This document shows positions 1 to 6,608 of a stretch of 11,173 nucleotides of DNA, piece by piece; the first letter of the stretch is position 1, and each line of letters opens with the position of its first letter. The notes below the pieces were generated by a model, which was given only the letters and a program-made list of their open reading frames with translations, did not search any database and was not told where the DNA came from. The position numbers were made by a program, and so were the translations under genes. The DNA lies in NCBI GenBank assembly GCA_018883625.1, contig JAHLFV010000025.1:1-11173 (forward strand). The letters run 5' to 3'. The DNA comes from Candidatus Treponema excrementipullorum. GTDB lineage: Bacteria; Spirochaetota; Spirochaetia; Treponematales; Treponemataceae.

Positions 1-30
1 ATTATACACTACTTTTATCTGTTCGTCACT

Positions 31-68
31 AATCATCGAGGGGCGTATCTCTGGGCAGAACGATGATT
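31..68. repeat. 8-bp inverted repeat at the left edge
   Basis: AATCATCG at 31-38 is the exact reverse complement of CGATGATT at 61-68, with a 22-base spacer. It directly abuts the palindrome at 70-107. No T-tract follows on either strand, so it is not a standard terminator. It may be a stem-loop, an operator, or part of a larger mobile or repeat structure that continues outside the window. The rest of 1-69 holds no gene that I can support. Confidence 0.4.
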
Positions 69-69
69 T

Positions 70-107
70 ACGTACTGATAGTAAAATTTATAAGTAAAAC
101 AGTACGT
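70..107. repeat. 38-base palindromic element, copy 1
   Basis: The arms ACGTACTG (70-77) and CAGTACGT (100-107) are perfect inverted repeats separated by 22 bases. The same arms with the same 22-base spacing recur at 5639-5676, and the spacers are related when compared on opposite strands. On the minus strand the element supplies the last seven codons (INVLFYL) and the stop of the truncated acetyltransferase reading frame. This suggests it was inserted into, or became joined to, that gene. It is a small dispersed repeat; no transposase lies inside it. Confidence 0.65.
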
Positions 108-273
108 TAATCACAAAGGCTAATTCTTTGATAAAATCAGGATGAGAGCGCATCTTGTGCACAACATAGTGTTCTGTTGCTCCGGGAAAATACAGGTTCC
201 AAAAGGCTTCTCGTGCCACTTCTTCTGTTCTGCGGTAATCTTCTACCTGTTCATTGCGAATTACAATGTTCAT
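88..273 (-). pseudogene. GNAT-family N-acetyltransferase, 3'-truncated remnant
   Basis: The frame starts at ATG 273, preceded by a clear AAGGAG nine bases upstream, and encodes about 54 residues resembling the start of YhbS-like GNAT acetyltransferases, with the typical opening MNIVIRNEQVEDYRRTEEV followed by AREAFWNLYFPG. These enzymes are normally around 170-200 residues and transfer acetyl groups from acetyl-CoA. Here the frame leaves the family after KELAFV, enters the palindromic element at 70-107 and stops at 88-90. The acetyl-CoA-binding core (the R/Q-x-x-G-x-G/A region) is therefore missing and the product should be inactive. None of the three minus-strand frames in 1-69 clearly resumes the family, so this is more than a simple in-frame insertion. 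An upstream in-frame ATG at 384 is ignored because the RBS fits ATG 273. Confidence 0.75.
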
Positions 274-390
274 TATTCTACGCTCCTTGTTGTTCCTCTG
301 TATTTTTGACATATTTAAGATTAAAACGATATATAATGGCTTTATTTTGTACACCCGGGCACTACATATTTTCGAGTAACACACAAAATC

Positions 391-435
391 AAAAAAAGCC
401 GGAAAACCTATGGCATAAAGGCTTCCGGCTTTTTA
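391..435. terminator. Bidirectional intrinsic terminator below tRNA-Arg
   Basis: AAAAGCCGGAA around 394-404 pairs with TTCCGGCTTTT around 423-433, extended inward by CCT/AGG, and encloses a short A/T-rich loop. A-runs on one side and T-runs on the other give a U-tract on either strand. It lies four bases beyond the tRNA 3' end and would stop tRNA transcription before the acetyltransferase remnant. It could equally stop plus-strand reading. Confidence 0.85.
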
Positions 436-439
436 TCAT

Positions 440-513
440 CGTCGCTAAGAGGATTCGAACCTCCGACCTGTCGCTTAGGAGGCGACCGCTCTATCCTACT
501 GAGCTATAACGAC
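440..513 (-). tRNA. tRNA-Arg (anticodon CCU)
   Basis: Read on the minus strand, the 7-bp acceptor stem pairs GTCGTTA with TAGCGAC, including one G-U pair. The D arm contains GCTC/GAGC. The anticodon stem GTCGC/GCGAC encloses the 7-base loop CTCCTAA, giving anticodon CCT, which reads AGG arginine codons. The T arm GGAGG-TTCGAAT-CCTCT is canonical. The discriminator base is G at 440, and no CCA is encoded, so CCA must be added after transcription. The gene has its own -10 box and a strong terminator four bases downstream. Confidence 0.97.
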
Positions 514-528
514 ACACATTTCTTCTCC

Positions 529-534
529 ATTATA
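529..534 (-). promoter_or_regulatory. -10 box (TATAAT) for tRNA-Arg
   Basis: On the minus strand a perfect TATAAT lies at 534-529, about 15 bases before the mature tRNA 5' end, the expected place for a tRNA promoter. The -35 region is poor: about 17 bases upstream there is only TATTCA, matching three of six consensus positions. The box overlaps the outer end of the inverted repeat at 532-566, which could affect its use. Confidence 0.6.
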
Positions 535-566
535 ACAGACTATTCCTGTTATGAATAGCCTGTTAT
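532..566. repeat. 14-bp inverted repeat between the DoxX-like gene and tRNA-Arg
   Basis: ATAACAGACTATTC (532-545) and GAATAGCCTGTTAT (553-566) pair over 14 bases with one mismatch around a 7-base loop. CCTGTTATG also occurs as a direct repeat at 545-553 and 559-567, so the ATAACAG/CTGTTAT heptamer is present three times. The hairpin lies just after the stop codon of the DoxX-like gene and could mark the 3' end of the gatC operon transcript, although it has no U-tract. It shares bases 532-534 with the tRNA -10 box, so it could also be a protein-binding operator. Confidence 0.6.
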
Positions 567-573
567 GTATAAA

Positions 574-996
574 TTATCCTCTCTTTACAATGAGCAAAGC
601 ACCCAATACAAGAAGGTGTGAAGATAAATTTCTGAAGAAGGCAATAATCGAATTAAAACTTCTGAAAGCTCCGTCTAAAAGTCCGCCACGGCCCAAAATA
701 TCCAACAGAACCACAATAACAATCCAAGCAATAATGATAATCAAAAGTAATATATCTGCCAAATTGCCGGTAGGCATAAAAAACCGGATAATCAAAAATA
801 CACCGGCCAACAGTTCACACACACCGATGGCATATACAACAATCCGTGCTATATCACCTTTAATAATACTGTTTACGGCAACACCTACATCGCCGCCGTT
901 ACCGCCCTGCAAAACTGCTATACCGCTTACAACCAAAAACAGTGCCAAAGCAATTTGCAACAAAATAACACCAAAATTTTTCTGTGCAGAAGACAT
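574..996 (-). CDS. DoxX-like small integral membrane protein
   Basis: The 140-residue protein starts at ATG 996 behind a perfect AGGAGG six bases upstream. It has about four hydrophobic segments near residues 8-29, 51-72, 78-99 and 126-137. A glycine-rich loop (GGNGGD) sits between the first two, and a GVCELLAGVFLIIRFF stretch forms the second helix. The overall size and the AxGVxELLAG pattern resemble DoxX/DoxD-like four-helix membrane proteins, which are often loosely tied to redox processes. The match is by character only, and no substrate or partner can be read from the sequence. It lies 52 bases downstream of the aminotransferase-like gene on the same strand, possibly as the last gene of the gatCAB transcript. 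An open frame on the opposite strand is a shadow. Confidence 0.75.
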   Translation of the reverse strand: MSSAQKNFGVILLQIALALFLVVSGIAVLQGGNGGDVGVAVNSIIKGDIARIVVYAIGVCELLAGVFLIIRFFMPTGNLADILLLIIIIAWIVIVVLLDILGRGGLLDGAFRSFNSIIAFFRNLSSHLLVLGALLIVKRG

Positions 997-1048
997 TATA
1001 ACCTCCTAGTCTGCTATATAAATATTTTATCGGGTAAAAATACAAGAA

Positions 1049-1933
1049 TTAAAACAAAAAGGGTTCTTTTTCCAGTAATTTAAAGTCCCCCTCGGTTACT
1101 CCGTAAGGAACAAAAGAAGGTTCCCCATAATAGGGAGAAATAAAAAGTCCCCGTTGCAGACAGTGCAAGAAAAATCCACTGTACTTTTCCTTCGGCACTT
1201 TGGGAACAAGATAGGGACCTGTTCGTTGCCAATACAACGATAGTACCTTATCAAAAAGTTTCCAGTTCTTTTCGCCCCGTAAGGGAAGGTTTTTCTTCAA
1301 ATCATAAAAAGATCTGGCTGCTGCCAATACAAGAGCCGGAGGTAATACATCATCTGCAGGGATTTTTTTCTTCTGTGCTTCCGCACCATTGCAGGTGTAA
1401 CCAACAACATACAACTCAGAAGCCCAAGGCAAAGGTGGCACCACTATATATGCTTCCACTGTGGAATCGGAAGTCAAAGCCACACCTTCTGTGGCCTTGT
1501 GCATACCAAGCCACGGACGCCACCTGACGATTCTTTTTTGTTGCACAAGCTCCTCAGCAGAAGACACTTCCAACAACTCTTGAGTAAAGGCAGCCTCTCC
1601 GCAGTACTCTTTTAACGCTTTCTCTACACTTGCGATGGAGGTATAAATCCCGACAGCTGTCACCTCCGGCAATAGAGACCGCACGGCTTTTTCCAACCGA
1701 TGATGAGTTCCCGTGGGAAAACTACCCGTCAAACCTTTTGTCACCATGTTTTTAAACATAGTCATTGCCGGAGAAGCCGTATTGCCCCATCCCAAAAGAG
1801 CTCTCCCTGACTCTGCATACATATCCGTCAGACGTTTTCCCTTTTGGGTATACAGGTAATGTCCCCGGGTACGGCTTACACAGCCGTACAGACGGGTAAA
1901 GTCTTCTTCATACCACAGGTACTGCCTACTCAT
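1049..1933 (-). CDS. Degenerate class III aminotransferase-like protein, probably non-catalytic
   Basis: This 294-residue protein begins 11 bases after the gatB stop, with AGGA about ten bases before the ATG. Parts of it recall class III PLP aminotransferases of the glutamate-1-semialdehyde aminomutase type. Residues 25-50 (HYLYTQKGKRLTDMYA, then LLGWGN) look like the family's opening G-x-x-L/I-x-D-x-DG-x-R-x-x-D segment. Residues 90-108 (an SIASVEKALK stretch) resemble the SG-x-EA-x-x-AI-x-LAR helix. The end (RGLFISPYYGEPSFVPYGVTE) resembles the C-terminal G-x-x-x-x-P-S...F-x-S-x-A-H-T strand. The family normally has about 430 residues; here the central stretch with the DEV-x-x-GFGR motif and the PLP-binding lysine appears to be missing. 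I therefore infer a fold relic with a binding or structural role. Its real function is unknown. Tight linkage to gatB suggests co-expression with the tRNA amidotransferase. Confidence 0.8.
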   Translation of the reverse strand: MSRQYLWYEEDFTRLYGCVSRTRGHYLYTQKGKRLTDMYAESGRALLGWGNTASPAMTMFKNMVTKGLTGSFPTGTHHRLEKAVRSLLPEVTAVGIYTSIASVEKALKEYCGEAAFTQELLEVSSAEELVQQKRIVRWRPWLGMHKATEGVALTSDSTVEAYIVVPPLPWASELYVVGYTCNGAEAQKKKIPADDVLPPALVLAAARSFYDLKKNLPLRGEKNWKLFDKVLSLYWQRTGPYLVPKVPKEKYSGFFLHCLQRGLFISPYYGEPSFVPYGVTEGDFKLLEKEPFLF

Positions 1934-1944
1934 AGCCTATGTTC

Positions 1945-3480
1945 CTACAGAGAAGAAAGTTTTTCTTTTACCAAAGCAGTGGCAGAAGCAGGATTTGCCT
2001 TTCCCCCGGATTTTTTCATAACCTGTCCGGTGAGCCATCCCAATACATTGGTTTTACCGTTTTTAAAGTCCTCAACAGCTTTAGGATTTTCTTTTATAAC
2101 TTCTTCCACAAAAGCTTCTATAGCTCCGGCATCGGAAACCTGTTCCATACCCCGTTCTTTTATAATCTCTGCCGGCAGTTTGGAAGTTTCCAACATAAGA
2201 GAGAACACTTCCTTTCCCTGTTTACCGGAAATCTTTCCGTCATGGATAAAGTCTACAAGAGAAGCAATATGTTCCGGTGTGATATCCAAATCTTCTACCG
2301 TTTCATCTTTTTCTTTAAGAACAGCTAACAACTCTGCCAGAATCCAGTTGGCAACTTTTTTGGGGTCTTTTGATGCCAACGCAGCTTTTTCAAACCATAA
2401 AGCCAAAGCCCTGCTACTTGTCAATGTTTCTACGTCAAAATCCGTTAAGCCGTATTCTTTTTTAAACCGAACACGTTTTGCTTCCGGCAGTTCCCCTACT
2501 TTGCTTTCTGCGGTTTTAATGCATTCTTCTGATACAGTAAAAGGTTTAATATCCGGTTCAACTACAAAGCGGTAGTCTACAAAGGAGTTCTTTGTACGCT
2601 GAATAACCGTTTCCCCTTTTACTTCATCCCAGCCCATGGTGTTTTTGTAACCGGCGTTAAACTCCTGTCGGTCTGTTTCAAATTGATGCAATTGCCGTTG
2701 AATTTCATATGTACAGGCATCTCTGATTGCCCGGAAAGAGTTAAGGTTTTTGATTTCGGAAATCGGAGTGTGATACTCTTTACCATCTTCCCATACTGTC
2801 AGGTTGATATTGGCATCACAGCGCATATTTCCTTCTTCCAAATTCCCCTTTGTGACACCTACATACCGCAGTATTTCCTGAACAGTTTGCAAAAACAAAG
2901 CAGCTTCTTCCGGAGAAGCCATATCCGGCTTTGTAACAATTTCTATAAGAGGAGTACCGCACCGGTTATAATCGATGTAACTGTGGGCACCTTCCAAGTG
3001 AAGACTTTTACCTACGTCCTCTTCCAAGTGAATACGCTCTACCCGCACCCGGCGGTATGTATCATTAATATTGCAGTTTTCACCTATAAAATTGGTACCT
3101 CGGTACTTTTCTCCGCCGGGCTGTTGCTCTTTAGGCAGATGTTTAAAAGGCAAGTCTACATACCCATCAGAACACAAAGGTATATCATACTGAGTTATTT
3201 GGTATCCCTTTGCCAAGTCGGGATAAAAATAGTGCTTTCTGTCAAACTTGGTAAATCTGGCAATATTACAATTCAATGCCAAACCCGCAACAGCTCCCAG
3301 CTCTACATATCCTTTGCTGACTCTGGGCATGGCTCCCGGCAATCCCAAACAAACGGGGCAGACTCTGGTATCGGGCATACCGCCGTAACGGTTTTCGCAG
3401 GCACAAAAAGCCTTTGTTTTTGTCAAAAGCTGACAGTGTATCTCGCATCCAATAACAACTTCATATCTATCTACACTCAT
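1945..3480 (-). CDS. gatB: Aspartyl/glutamyl-tRNA amidotransferase subunit B
   Basis: GatB is the kinase and tRNA-recognition subunit of GatCAB. It phosphorylates Glu-tRNA(Gln) or Asp-tRNA(Asn) with ATP so that ammonia from GatA can complete Gln-tRNA(Gln) or Asn-tRNA(Asn). The 511-residue protein opens with the family signature YEVVIGCEIHCQLLT. Cysteines C26, C28, C41 and C44 (CAC...CPVC) form the usual Zn-binding site, followed by LGLPGAMP. The central motif around DYNRCGTPLIEIVTKPD is intact. The C-terminal YqeY/tail domain (roughly residues 360-511) contains the typical ANWILAELLA and GKANPASATALVKEKL stretches. The ATG overlaps the gatA stop (ATGA) and is preceded by GGGAGG, implying translational coupling. 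Length is slightly above the usual 475-500 residues. Confidence 0.98.
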   Translation of the reverse strand: MSVDRYEVVIGCEIHCQLLTKTKAFCACENRYGGMPDTRVCPVCLGLPGAMPRVSKGYVELGAVAGLALNCNIARFTKFDRKHYFYPDLAKGYQITQYDIPLCSDGYVDLPFKHLPKEQQPGGEKYRGTNFIGENCNINDTYRRVRVERIHLEEDVGKSLHLEGAHSYIDYNRCGTPLIEIVTKPDMASPEEAALFLQTVQEILRYVGVTKGNLEEGNMRCDANINLTVWEDGKEYHTPISEIKNLNSFRAIRDACTYEIQRQLHQFETDRQEFNAGYKNTMGWDEVKGETVIQRTKNSFVDYRFVVEPDIKPFTVSEECIKTAESKVGELPEAKRVRFKKEYGLTDFDVETLTSSRALALWFEKAALASKDPKKVANWILAELLAVLKEKDETVEDLDITPEHIASLVDFIHDGKISGKQGKEVFSLMLETSKLPAEIIKERGMEQVSDAGAIEAFVEEVIKENPKAVEDFKNGKTNVLGWLTGQVMKKSGGKANPASATALVKEKLSSL

Positions 3481-5012
3481 TGTGCACCTCCCAGATCATC
3501 TTCGGCAAGAGGAATACCGCAACCGGGGTGGTCTTCTTCCCAGCTTTGGGCGGCACGCAGTAACGCTACTTCCGAGAACATGGCTCCCACAAACTGCATA
3601 CCGATAGGCATACCATCTTTTGTCTTTCCTGCCGGAACGGAAACAGAAGCGATACGGGCAAGATTTACAAAGGTGGTGAATAAATCGCTTAAATACATTT
3701 CAAGAGGATCATCAACTTTTTGTCCCAACTTAAAAGCTGCCGTAGGACAGGTGGGACACAAAATCATATTGTATGTTTTGAACAGTTCCGCCATTTCTCT
3801 TTGAATTCTGGCTCGAACGGTCATACTCTTTTTATAACAGTCACCGGAAAATTGCTCGGAAAGTACATAGTTACCGATAACGATACGGCGTTTTACTTCC
3901 GGCCCAAAACCTTTACTTCGTGTTTCCACGTACAGCTCATCAAAACCTTTGCCGGGGTCTTCCCGTTTACCGTACCGGATACCGTCAAATCGGCTTAAAT
4001 TACTGGCGGCTTCGCTTAAAGCGATAACGTAATAACTGGCAATAGAAGCATCCAAAATCGGCACGTCTACCACTTCTATTTGTGCGCCCCGCTGTTTGAA
4101 CCACTCCTGAGTGGAGGTAAATACGGCAGCCACATCGGGATCCATTCCCTTTGTCTCTAAAAACTGTTTAGGAACGGCAATTTTCAGTTTTTTTATTTCA
4201 TCGCTGCTTAATGAGGAAAGATTTTTTAACTCTTCCGCTCCGGGTAAATCGGCACTGGTATCGTCGTAAAAATCCACACCGCTCATAACGGACAGAGGCA
4301 GTGCGATGTCCTTGGGAGTGTGACCCAACAGTCCCACCTGATCCAAAGAACTACCGTAGGCTACTACACCCCAGCGGCTCAAAACACCGTAAGTGGGTTT
4401 CAGACCGTAGATTCCACAGTAACTGGCAGGCAACCGAACAGACCCACCTGTTTCGGTACCCAGTCCAAACAGAGCCTGATTGGCAGCTACTGCAGCGGCA
4501 GAACCGCCGGAACTACCGCCGGACACATATTCTCTGTTAATGGCATTTCGTGTAGCACCGTAAGAAGAATACTCGGTGGAAGATCCCATGGCAAATTCGT
4601 CCATATTACAGCGTCCCACAGGAATGGCACCGGCATCCATCAGTCGCTGAATGACTGTTGCGTTATAAGGGGCTACATAGCCTTCCAAAATGTGGCTGCC
4701 ACAGGTCAATTTTTGTCCTTTAACGGAGATATTGTCCTTAACGGCAAAGGGAATACCCAACAGAGGCTTTTCCTGTAACAGAGCATCCAAAGCCTCTTTA
4801 CCTTTTAGGGAAGCTTCTTTTCTGAGAACATCTGTGGCTTCTGCCATATCCAAAGCATTTTGATATATTTCCAAAAAAGCATTCAAAGGCAAGGCATTGT
4901 CTTTGTCTGACTGAAACACTTGTGCAGTCTTTTCTACCAACTGACGGCTGGTAGTAACACCTTCTGCCAAAGCAGCTTTGACGCCTTCTATTGTTTTCAT
5001 GTTGTATGCCAT
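3477..5012 (-). CDS. gatA: Aspartyl/glutamyl-tRNA amidotransferase subunit A
   Basis: GatA is the glutaminase subunit that releases ammonia for the transamidation done with GatB. The 511-residue protein has the full amidase signature. The catalytic triad is K92 (in GIPFAVKDN), cis-Ser S167 (in VSGGSSGGSAAAVA) and nucleophile S191 (in TGGSVRLPAS); the spacing equals the K79-S154-S178 layout of Staphylococcus aureus GatA. Next to the nucleophile the usual TDTGGSIRQPA is here TETGGSVRLPA, with Asp to Glu and Gln to Leu changes, but catalysis should be retained. The start at 5012 is one base past the gatC stop, with a GAGGGAG RBS inside the end of gatC. The stop overlaps the gatB start. Confidence 0.98.
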   Translation of the reverse strand: MAYNMKTIEGVKAALAEGVTTSRQLVEKTAQVFQSDKDNALPLNAFLEIYQNALDMAEATDVLRKEASLKGKEALDALLQEKPLLGIPFAVKDNISVKGQKLTCGSHILEGYVAPYNATVIQRLMDAGAIPVGRCNMDEFAMGSSTEYSSYGATRNAINREYVSGGSSGGSAAAVAANQALFGLGTETGGSVRLPASYCGIYGLKPTYGVLSRWGVVAYGSSLDQVGLLGHTPKDIALPLSVMSGVDFYDDTSADLPGAEELKNLSSLSSDEIKKLKIAVPKQFLETKGMDPDVAAVFTSTQEWFKQRGAQIEVVDVPILDASIASYYVIALSEAASNLSRFDGIRYGKREDPGKGFDELYVETRSKGFGPEVKRRIVIGNYVLSEQFSGDCYKKSMTVRARIQREMAELFKTYNMILCPTCPTAAFKLGQKVDDPLEMYLSDLFTTFVNLARIASVSVPAGKTKDGMPIGMQFVGAMFSEVALLRAAQSWEEDHPGCGIPLAEDDLGGAQ

Positions 5013-5013
5013 G

Positions 5014-5325
5014 TTAAGCTCCCTCTCCCAACACTTTGGGAACTCGGAAATAGCCGTCTAAGAATTCATCAGACATCTTTTTAACATCAGGGATATCGAG
5101 GCCCTGAACTATTTCATCTTCCCGCAGTTTTTCGGAATCCGTAGCAGGATATGCTTCATAGGGGTTTTCATTATCTGTATATTCAGAAAGAATGTCAAAA
5201 TAACCAACAATTTGGTCTACCTGCTCTTTCAATACCGCAAGATTTGTACATTCGGGAGACAGTCGAGACAGATACAATAAAGCGTCCAAAGTGGACTCAT
5301 CAATTTTTCTCTTTTCTTCGCTCAT
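5014..5325 (-). CDS. gatC: Aspartyl/glutamyl-tRNA amidotransferase subunit C
   Basis: GatC is the small subunit that wraps around GatA and stabilises the GatA-GatB complex. At 103 residues it has normal length. The family pattern is visible: an N-terminal LDALLYLSRLSPE helix, then a QVDQIVGYFDILSEY segment, then the conserved LREDEI motif near residues 67-72, and a C-terminal GYFRVPKVL tail that matches the usual FxVPxVL ending. It is the first gene of the operon, preceded by an AAGGA Shine-Dalgarno about eight bases before the ATG and by a good promoter at 5346-5374. Confidence 0.95.
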   Translation of the reverse strand: MSEEKRKIDESTLDALLYLSRLSPECTNLAVLKEQVDQIVGYFDILSEYTDNENPYEAYPATDSEKLREDEIVQGLDIPDVKKMSDEFLDGYFRVPKVLGEGA

Positions 5326-5345
5326 AGTAAATCCTTATGTGCCCG

Positions 5346-5374
5346 ATTTTATCTCATTTTAACCAAATATTCAA
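5346..5374 (-). promoter_or_regulatory. Sigma-70-type promoter of the gatCAB operon
   Basis: On the minus strand, -35 TTGAAT (5374-5369) is followed after exactly 17 bases by -10 TAAAAT (5351-5346). The transcription start would fall near 5339-5340, leaving a leader of about 15 bases that contains the gatC RBS. The region is A/T-rich, in contrast with the C-rich sequence immediately to its right. No operator or attenuator can be seen between promoter and gene. Confidence 0.7.
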
Positions 5375-5395
5375 TATAATGGGTATGACTCGTTT

Positions 5396-5610
5396 TTGTA
5401 CCAGTCCGTCAAGCAGGCGGAGTCACCGGGTCATTCCAAAGCAAAACCCGTATACCCCACCGTTAGCAAACTCACCCACCTAAAACCCTATGTCTTTTTG
5501 AGGGACAAACGTCCCGAGAAATCTCTAGGCAGAGTGTCTCCACAAGCTCGATACGACATACCCACCGTGCCCCCTTTGCCCCCGAGCCGCAGCTCCCCAA
5601 TAGTGCCCTA
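5396..5610. other. C-rich intergenic region without a supported gene
   Basis: This stretch is noticeably richer in C on the plus strand than its neighbours. It contains a short GGGAC-AAAC-GTCCC hairpin at 5502-5515. An 80-codon plus-strand frame (5396-5638) is proline-rich and of low complexity, has no RBS, and resembles no family I know. A minus-strand frame over part of the same DNA is equally unconvincing. From about 5595 the sequence matches the 3' flank of the upstream LRR gene (near 6659). I see nothing else in it; decayed gene or repeat DNA is a fair guess. Confidence 0.5.
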
Positions 5611-5615
5611 CCCAC

Positions 5616-5689
5616 TTTTGTGCCCTGGCAATATTTGAACGTACTGTATACCCGAAAAATTTACCTATCAGTACGTACGGGTCGTCGAA
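5616..5689. mobile_element. 74-base miniature insertion with palindromic core (copy 2)
   Basis: The DNA 3' of the two LRR genes is duplicated. At 6669-6690 it reads TGCCCTACCCACAGAATTC without interruption. In this copy the same string is split after CCCAC (5611-5615) by 74 extra bases and resumes with a second CCCAC at 5690-5694. That is what an insertion with a 5-base target duplication would produce. The extra DNA holds the arms ACGTACTG (5639-5646) and CAGTACGT (5669-5676) with a 22-base spacer, the same as at 70-107. The outer ends have no obvious terminal inverted repeats, so the mechanism is unclear. Deletion from the other copy by CCCAC recombination is an alternative. Confidence 0.6.
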
Positions 5690-5720
5690 CCCACAGAATT
5701 CTACCCATCGACACGTGATT

Positions 5721-6608
5721 TTACTCCTTAATCCTTACATCGTAATTATTACCGTCTTTATATATTGCGTCTGCCCAATACCAGTCCCATTTTTTCCTCT
5801 GCTCCGCCGTCAATGTCAGTGTTAACTGCTGCACATCGCCGTTATCTCTCTTCTGACTACCGCAGTGCAGAAACTCCAGATAGGTGTTGTGCGAAAGATC
5901 CAGTTCACTGAGCTGATTGTTAGTACAGGACAGCTCTATCAGTGCGGTGTTGTGGGACAGATCCAGCGACCTCAGCTGATTTTCGTAACAGGACAGATGC
6001 TCCAGTGCGGTGTTTTGCAACACGTCCAGCGACCTCAGCTGATTTTCGCAGCAGTCTAGCAGCTCCAGTGCAGTGTTTTGCGACACATCCAGCCCACTGA
6101 GCTGATTGCTGCCACAGTATAATACTTCCAGTGCGGTGTTTTGCGACACGTCCAGCAACCTTAGCTGATTGTCGAAACAGGACAGTAGTGTCAGTGCGGT
6201 GTTTTGCGACACGTCCAGCGACCTCAGCTGATTTTCGTAGCACCACAGTTTTTCCAGTTTGGTGTTTTTTGACACGTCCAGCAACCTAAGATAATTGCCC
6301 CCACAGTCTAAAACTTCCAGTCCGGTAAACCATTCAATACCGGAAAGGTCGGTCAACTCCGCATAACTTAGATACAGCTCCTTGACAACTCGGATAGCTT
6401 CCAGATTTTCCGGTGTCAGCGGTACCGTACCGTCTTCTGCCTTTGTCCAGTTAATATCTATAGTCTCCTCTATCGCTGTGATAAAGGCTGTATTGGTGAT
6501 ATACTTCGTTTCTTTATTGCGATAATCTTCTGCCATAAGCTGACTAGTACAGGTAACTGCCAGTACCAGCACAGCTATCAGTGCACATATCCCTATCTGC
6601 TTTTTCAT
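5721..6608 (-). CDS. Secreted leucine-rich repeat protein, downstream paralogue
   Basis: The 295-residue protein starts with an export signal (MKKQIGICALIAVLVLAV). The cysteine at position 20 follows Thr (VTC) rather than Gly or Ala, so lipidation is doubtful; LMA before ED at 24-26 could be a signal peptidase I site. Residues 35-96 form an N-terminal cap with ITNTAFITAIEE and WTKAEDGTVPLT. Seven 21-residue leucine-rich repeats follow (97-243), then a C-terminal cap ending NNYDVRIKE. Related proteins of spirochaetes and Bacteroidetes are surface-exposed and often involved in adhesion or interaction with host molecules; that role is inferred here. It is the downstream half of a tandem gene duplication, with the same GGAAGGAG RBS and identical leader as its neighbour. 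No terminator hairpin with a U-tract follows it. Confidence 0.85.
   Translation of the reverse strand: MKKQIGICALIAVLVLAVTCTSQLMAEDYRNKETKYITNTAFITAIEETIDINWTKAEDGTVPLTPENLEAIRVVKELYLSYAELTDLSGIEWFTGLEVLDCGGNYLRLLDVSKNTKLEKLWCYENQLRSLDVSQNTALTLLSCFDNQLRLLDVSQNTALEVLYCGSNQLSGLDVSQNTALELLDCCENQLRSLDVLQNTALEHLSCYENQLRSLDLSHNTALIELSCTNNQLSELDLSHNTYLEFLHCGSQKRDNGDVQQLTLTLTAEQRKKWDWYWADAIYKDGNNYDVRIKE
5880..6320 (-). repeat. Seven 63-bp tandem units encoding 21-residue LRRs
   Basis: Residues 97-243 consist of seven units of the form LxxLxCxxNQLRSLDVSQNTA, each exactly 21 residues, followed by a partial eighth (LEFLHCGSQ). The 21-residue period and the LDVS/LDLS ending fit the short bacterial LRR class sometimes called IRREKO. 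A cysteine stands at position 6 of every unit, forming a Cys ladder. The 63-bp DNA period makes unit gain and loss by recombination likely. Confidence 0.9.

Noticed and set aside
1..36. Possible start of a minus-strand gene reading MISDEQIKVVYN off the left edge
   Set aside because: There are only 12 codons, no Shine-Dalgarno before the ATG, and the DNA is part of an inverted repeat; it cannot be supported from this window.
551..1009. Plus-strand frame of 152 codons opposite the DoxX-like gene
   Set aside because: The minus-strand frame has a perfect AGGAGG and transmembrane helices; the plus frame is Lys/Ile/Thr-rich low-complexity shadow sequence.
1844..2575. Plus-strand frame of 243 codons across gatB and the aminotransferase-like gene
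   Set aside because: It is antisense to well-supported genes, with no RBS and no recognisable domain.
2683..3804. Long plus-strand reading frame (373 codons) over gatB and gatA
   Set aside because: It is antisense to two unmistakable, tightly coupled genes, has no family resemblance, and its composition reflects the opposite strand.
5396..5638. Plus-strand frame of 80 codons before the LRR region
   Set aside because: Proline-rich, no RBS, no similarity to any family, and its end lies inside the miniature insertion.
5920..6246. Minus-strand frame of 108 codons with repeated VAGRVAKHRT peptides
   Set aside because: It is an out-of-frame reading of the 63-bp LRR repeats, so periodicity is inherited from the real gene.
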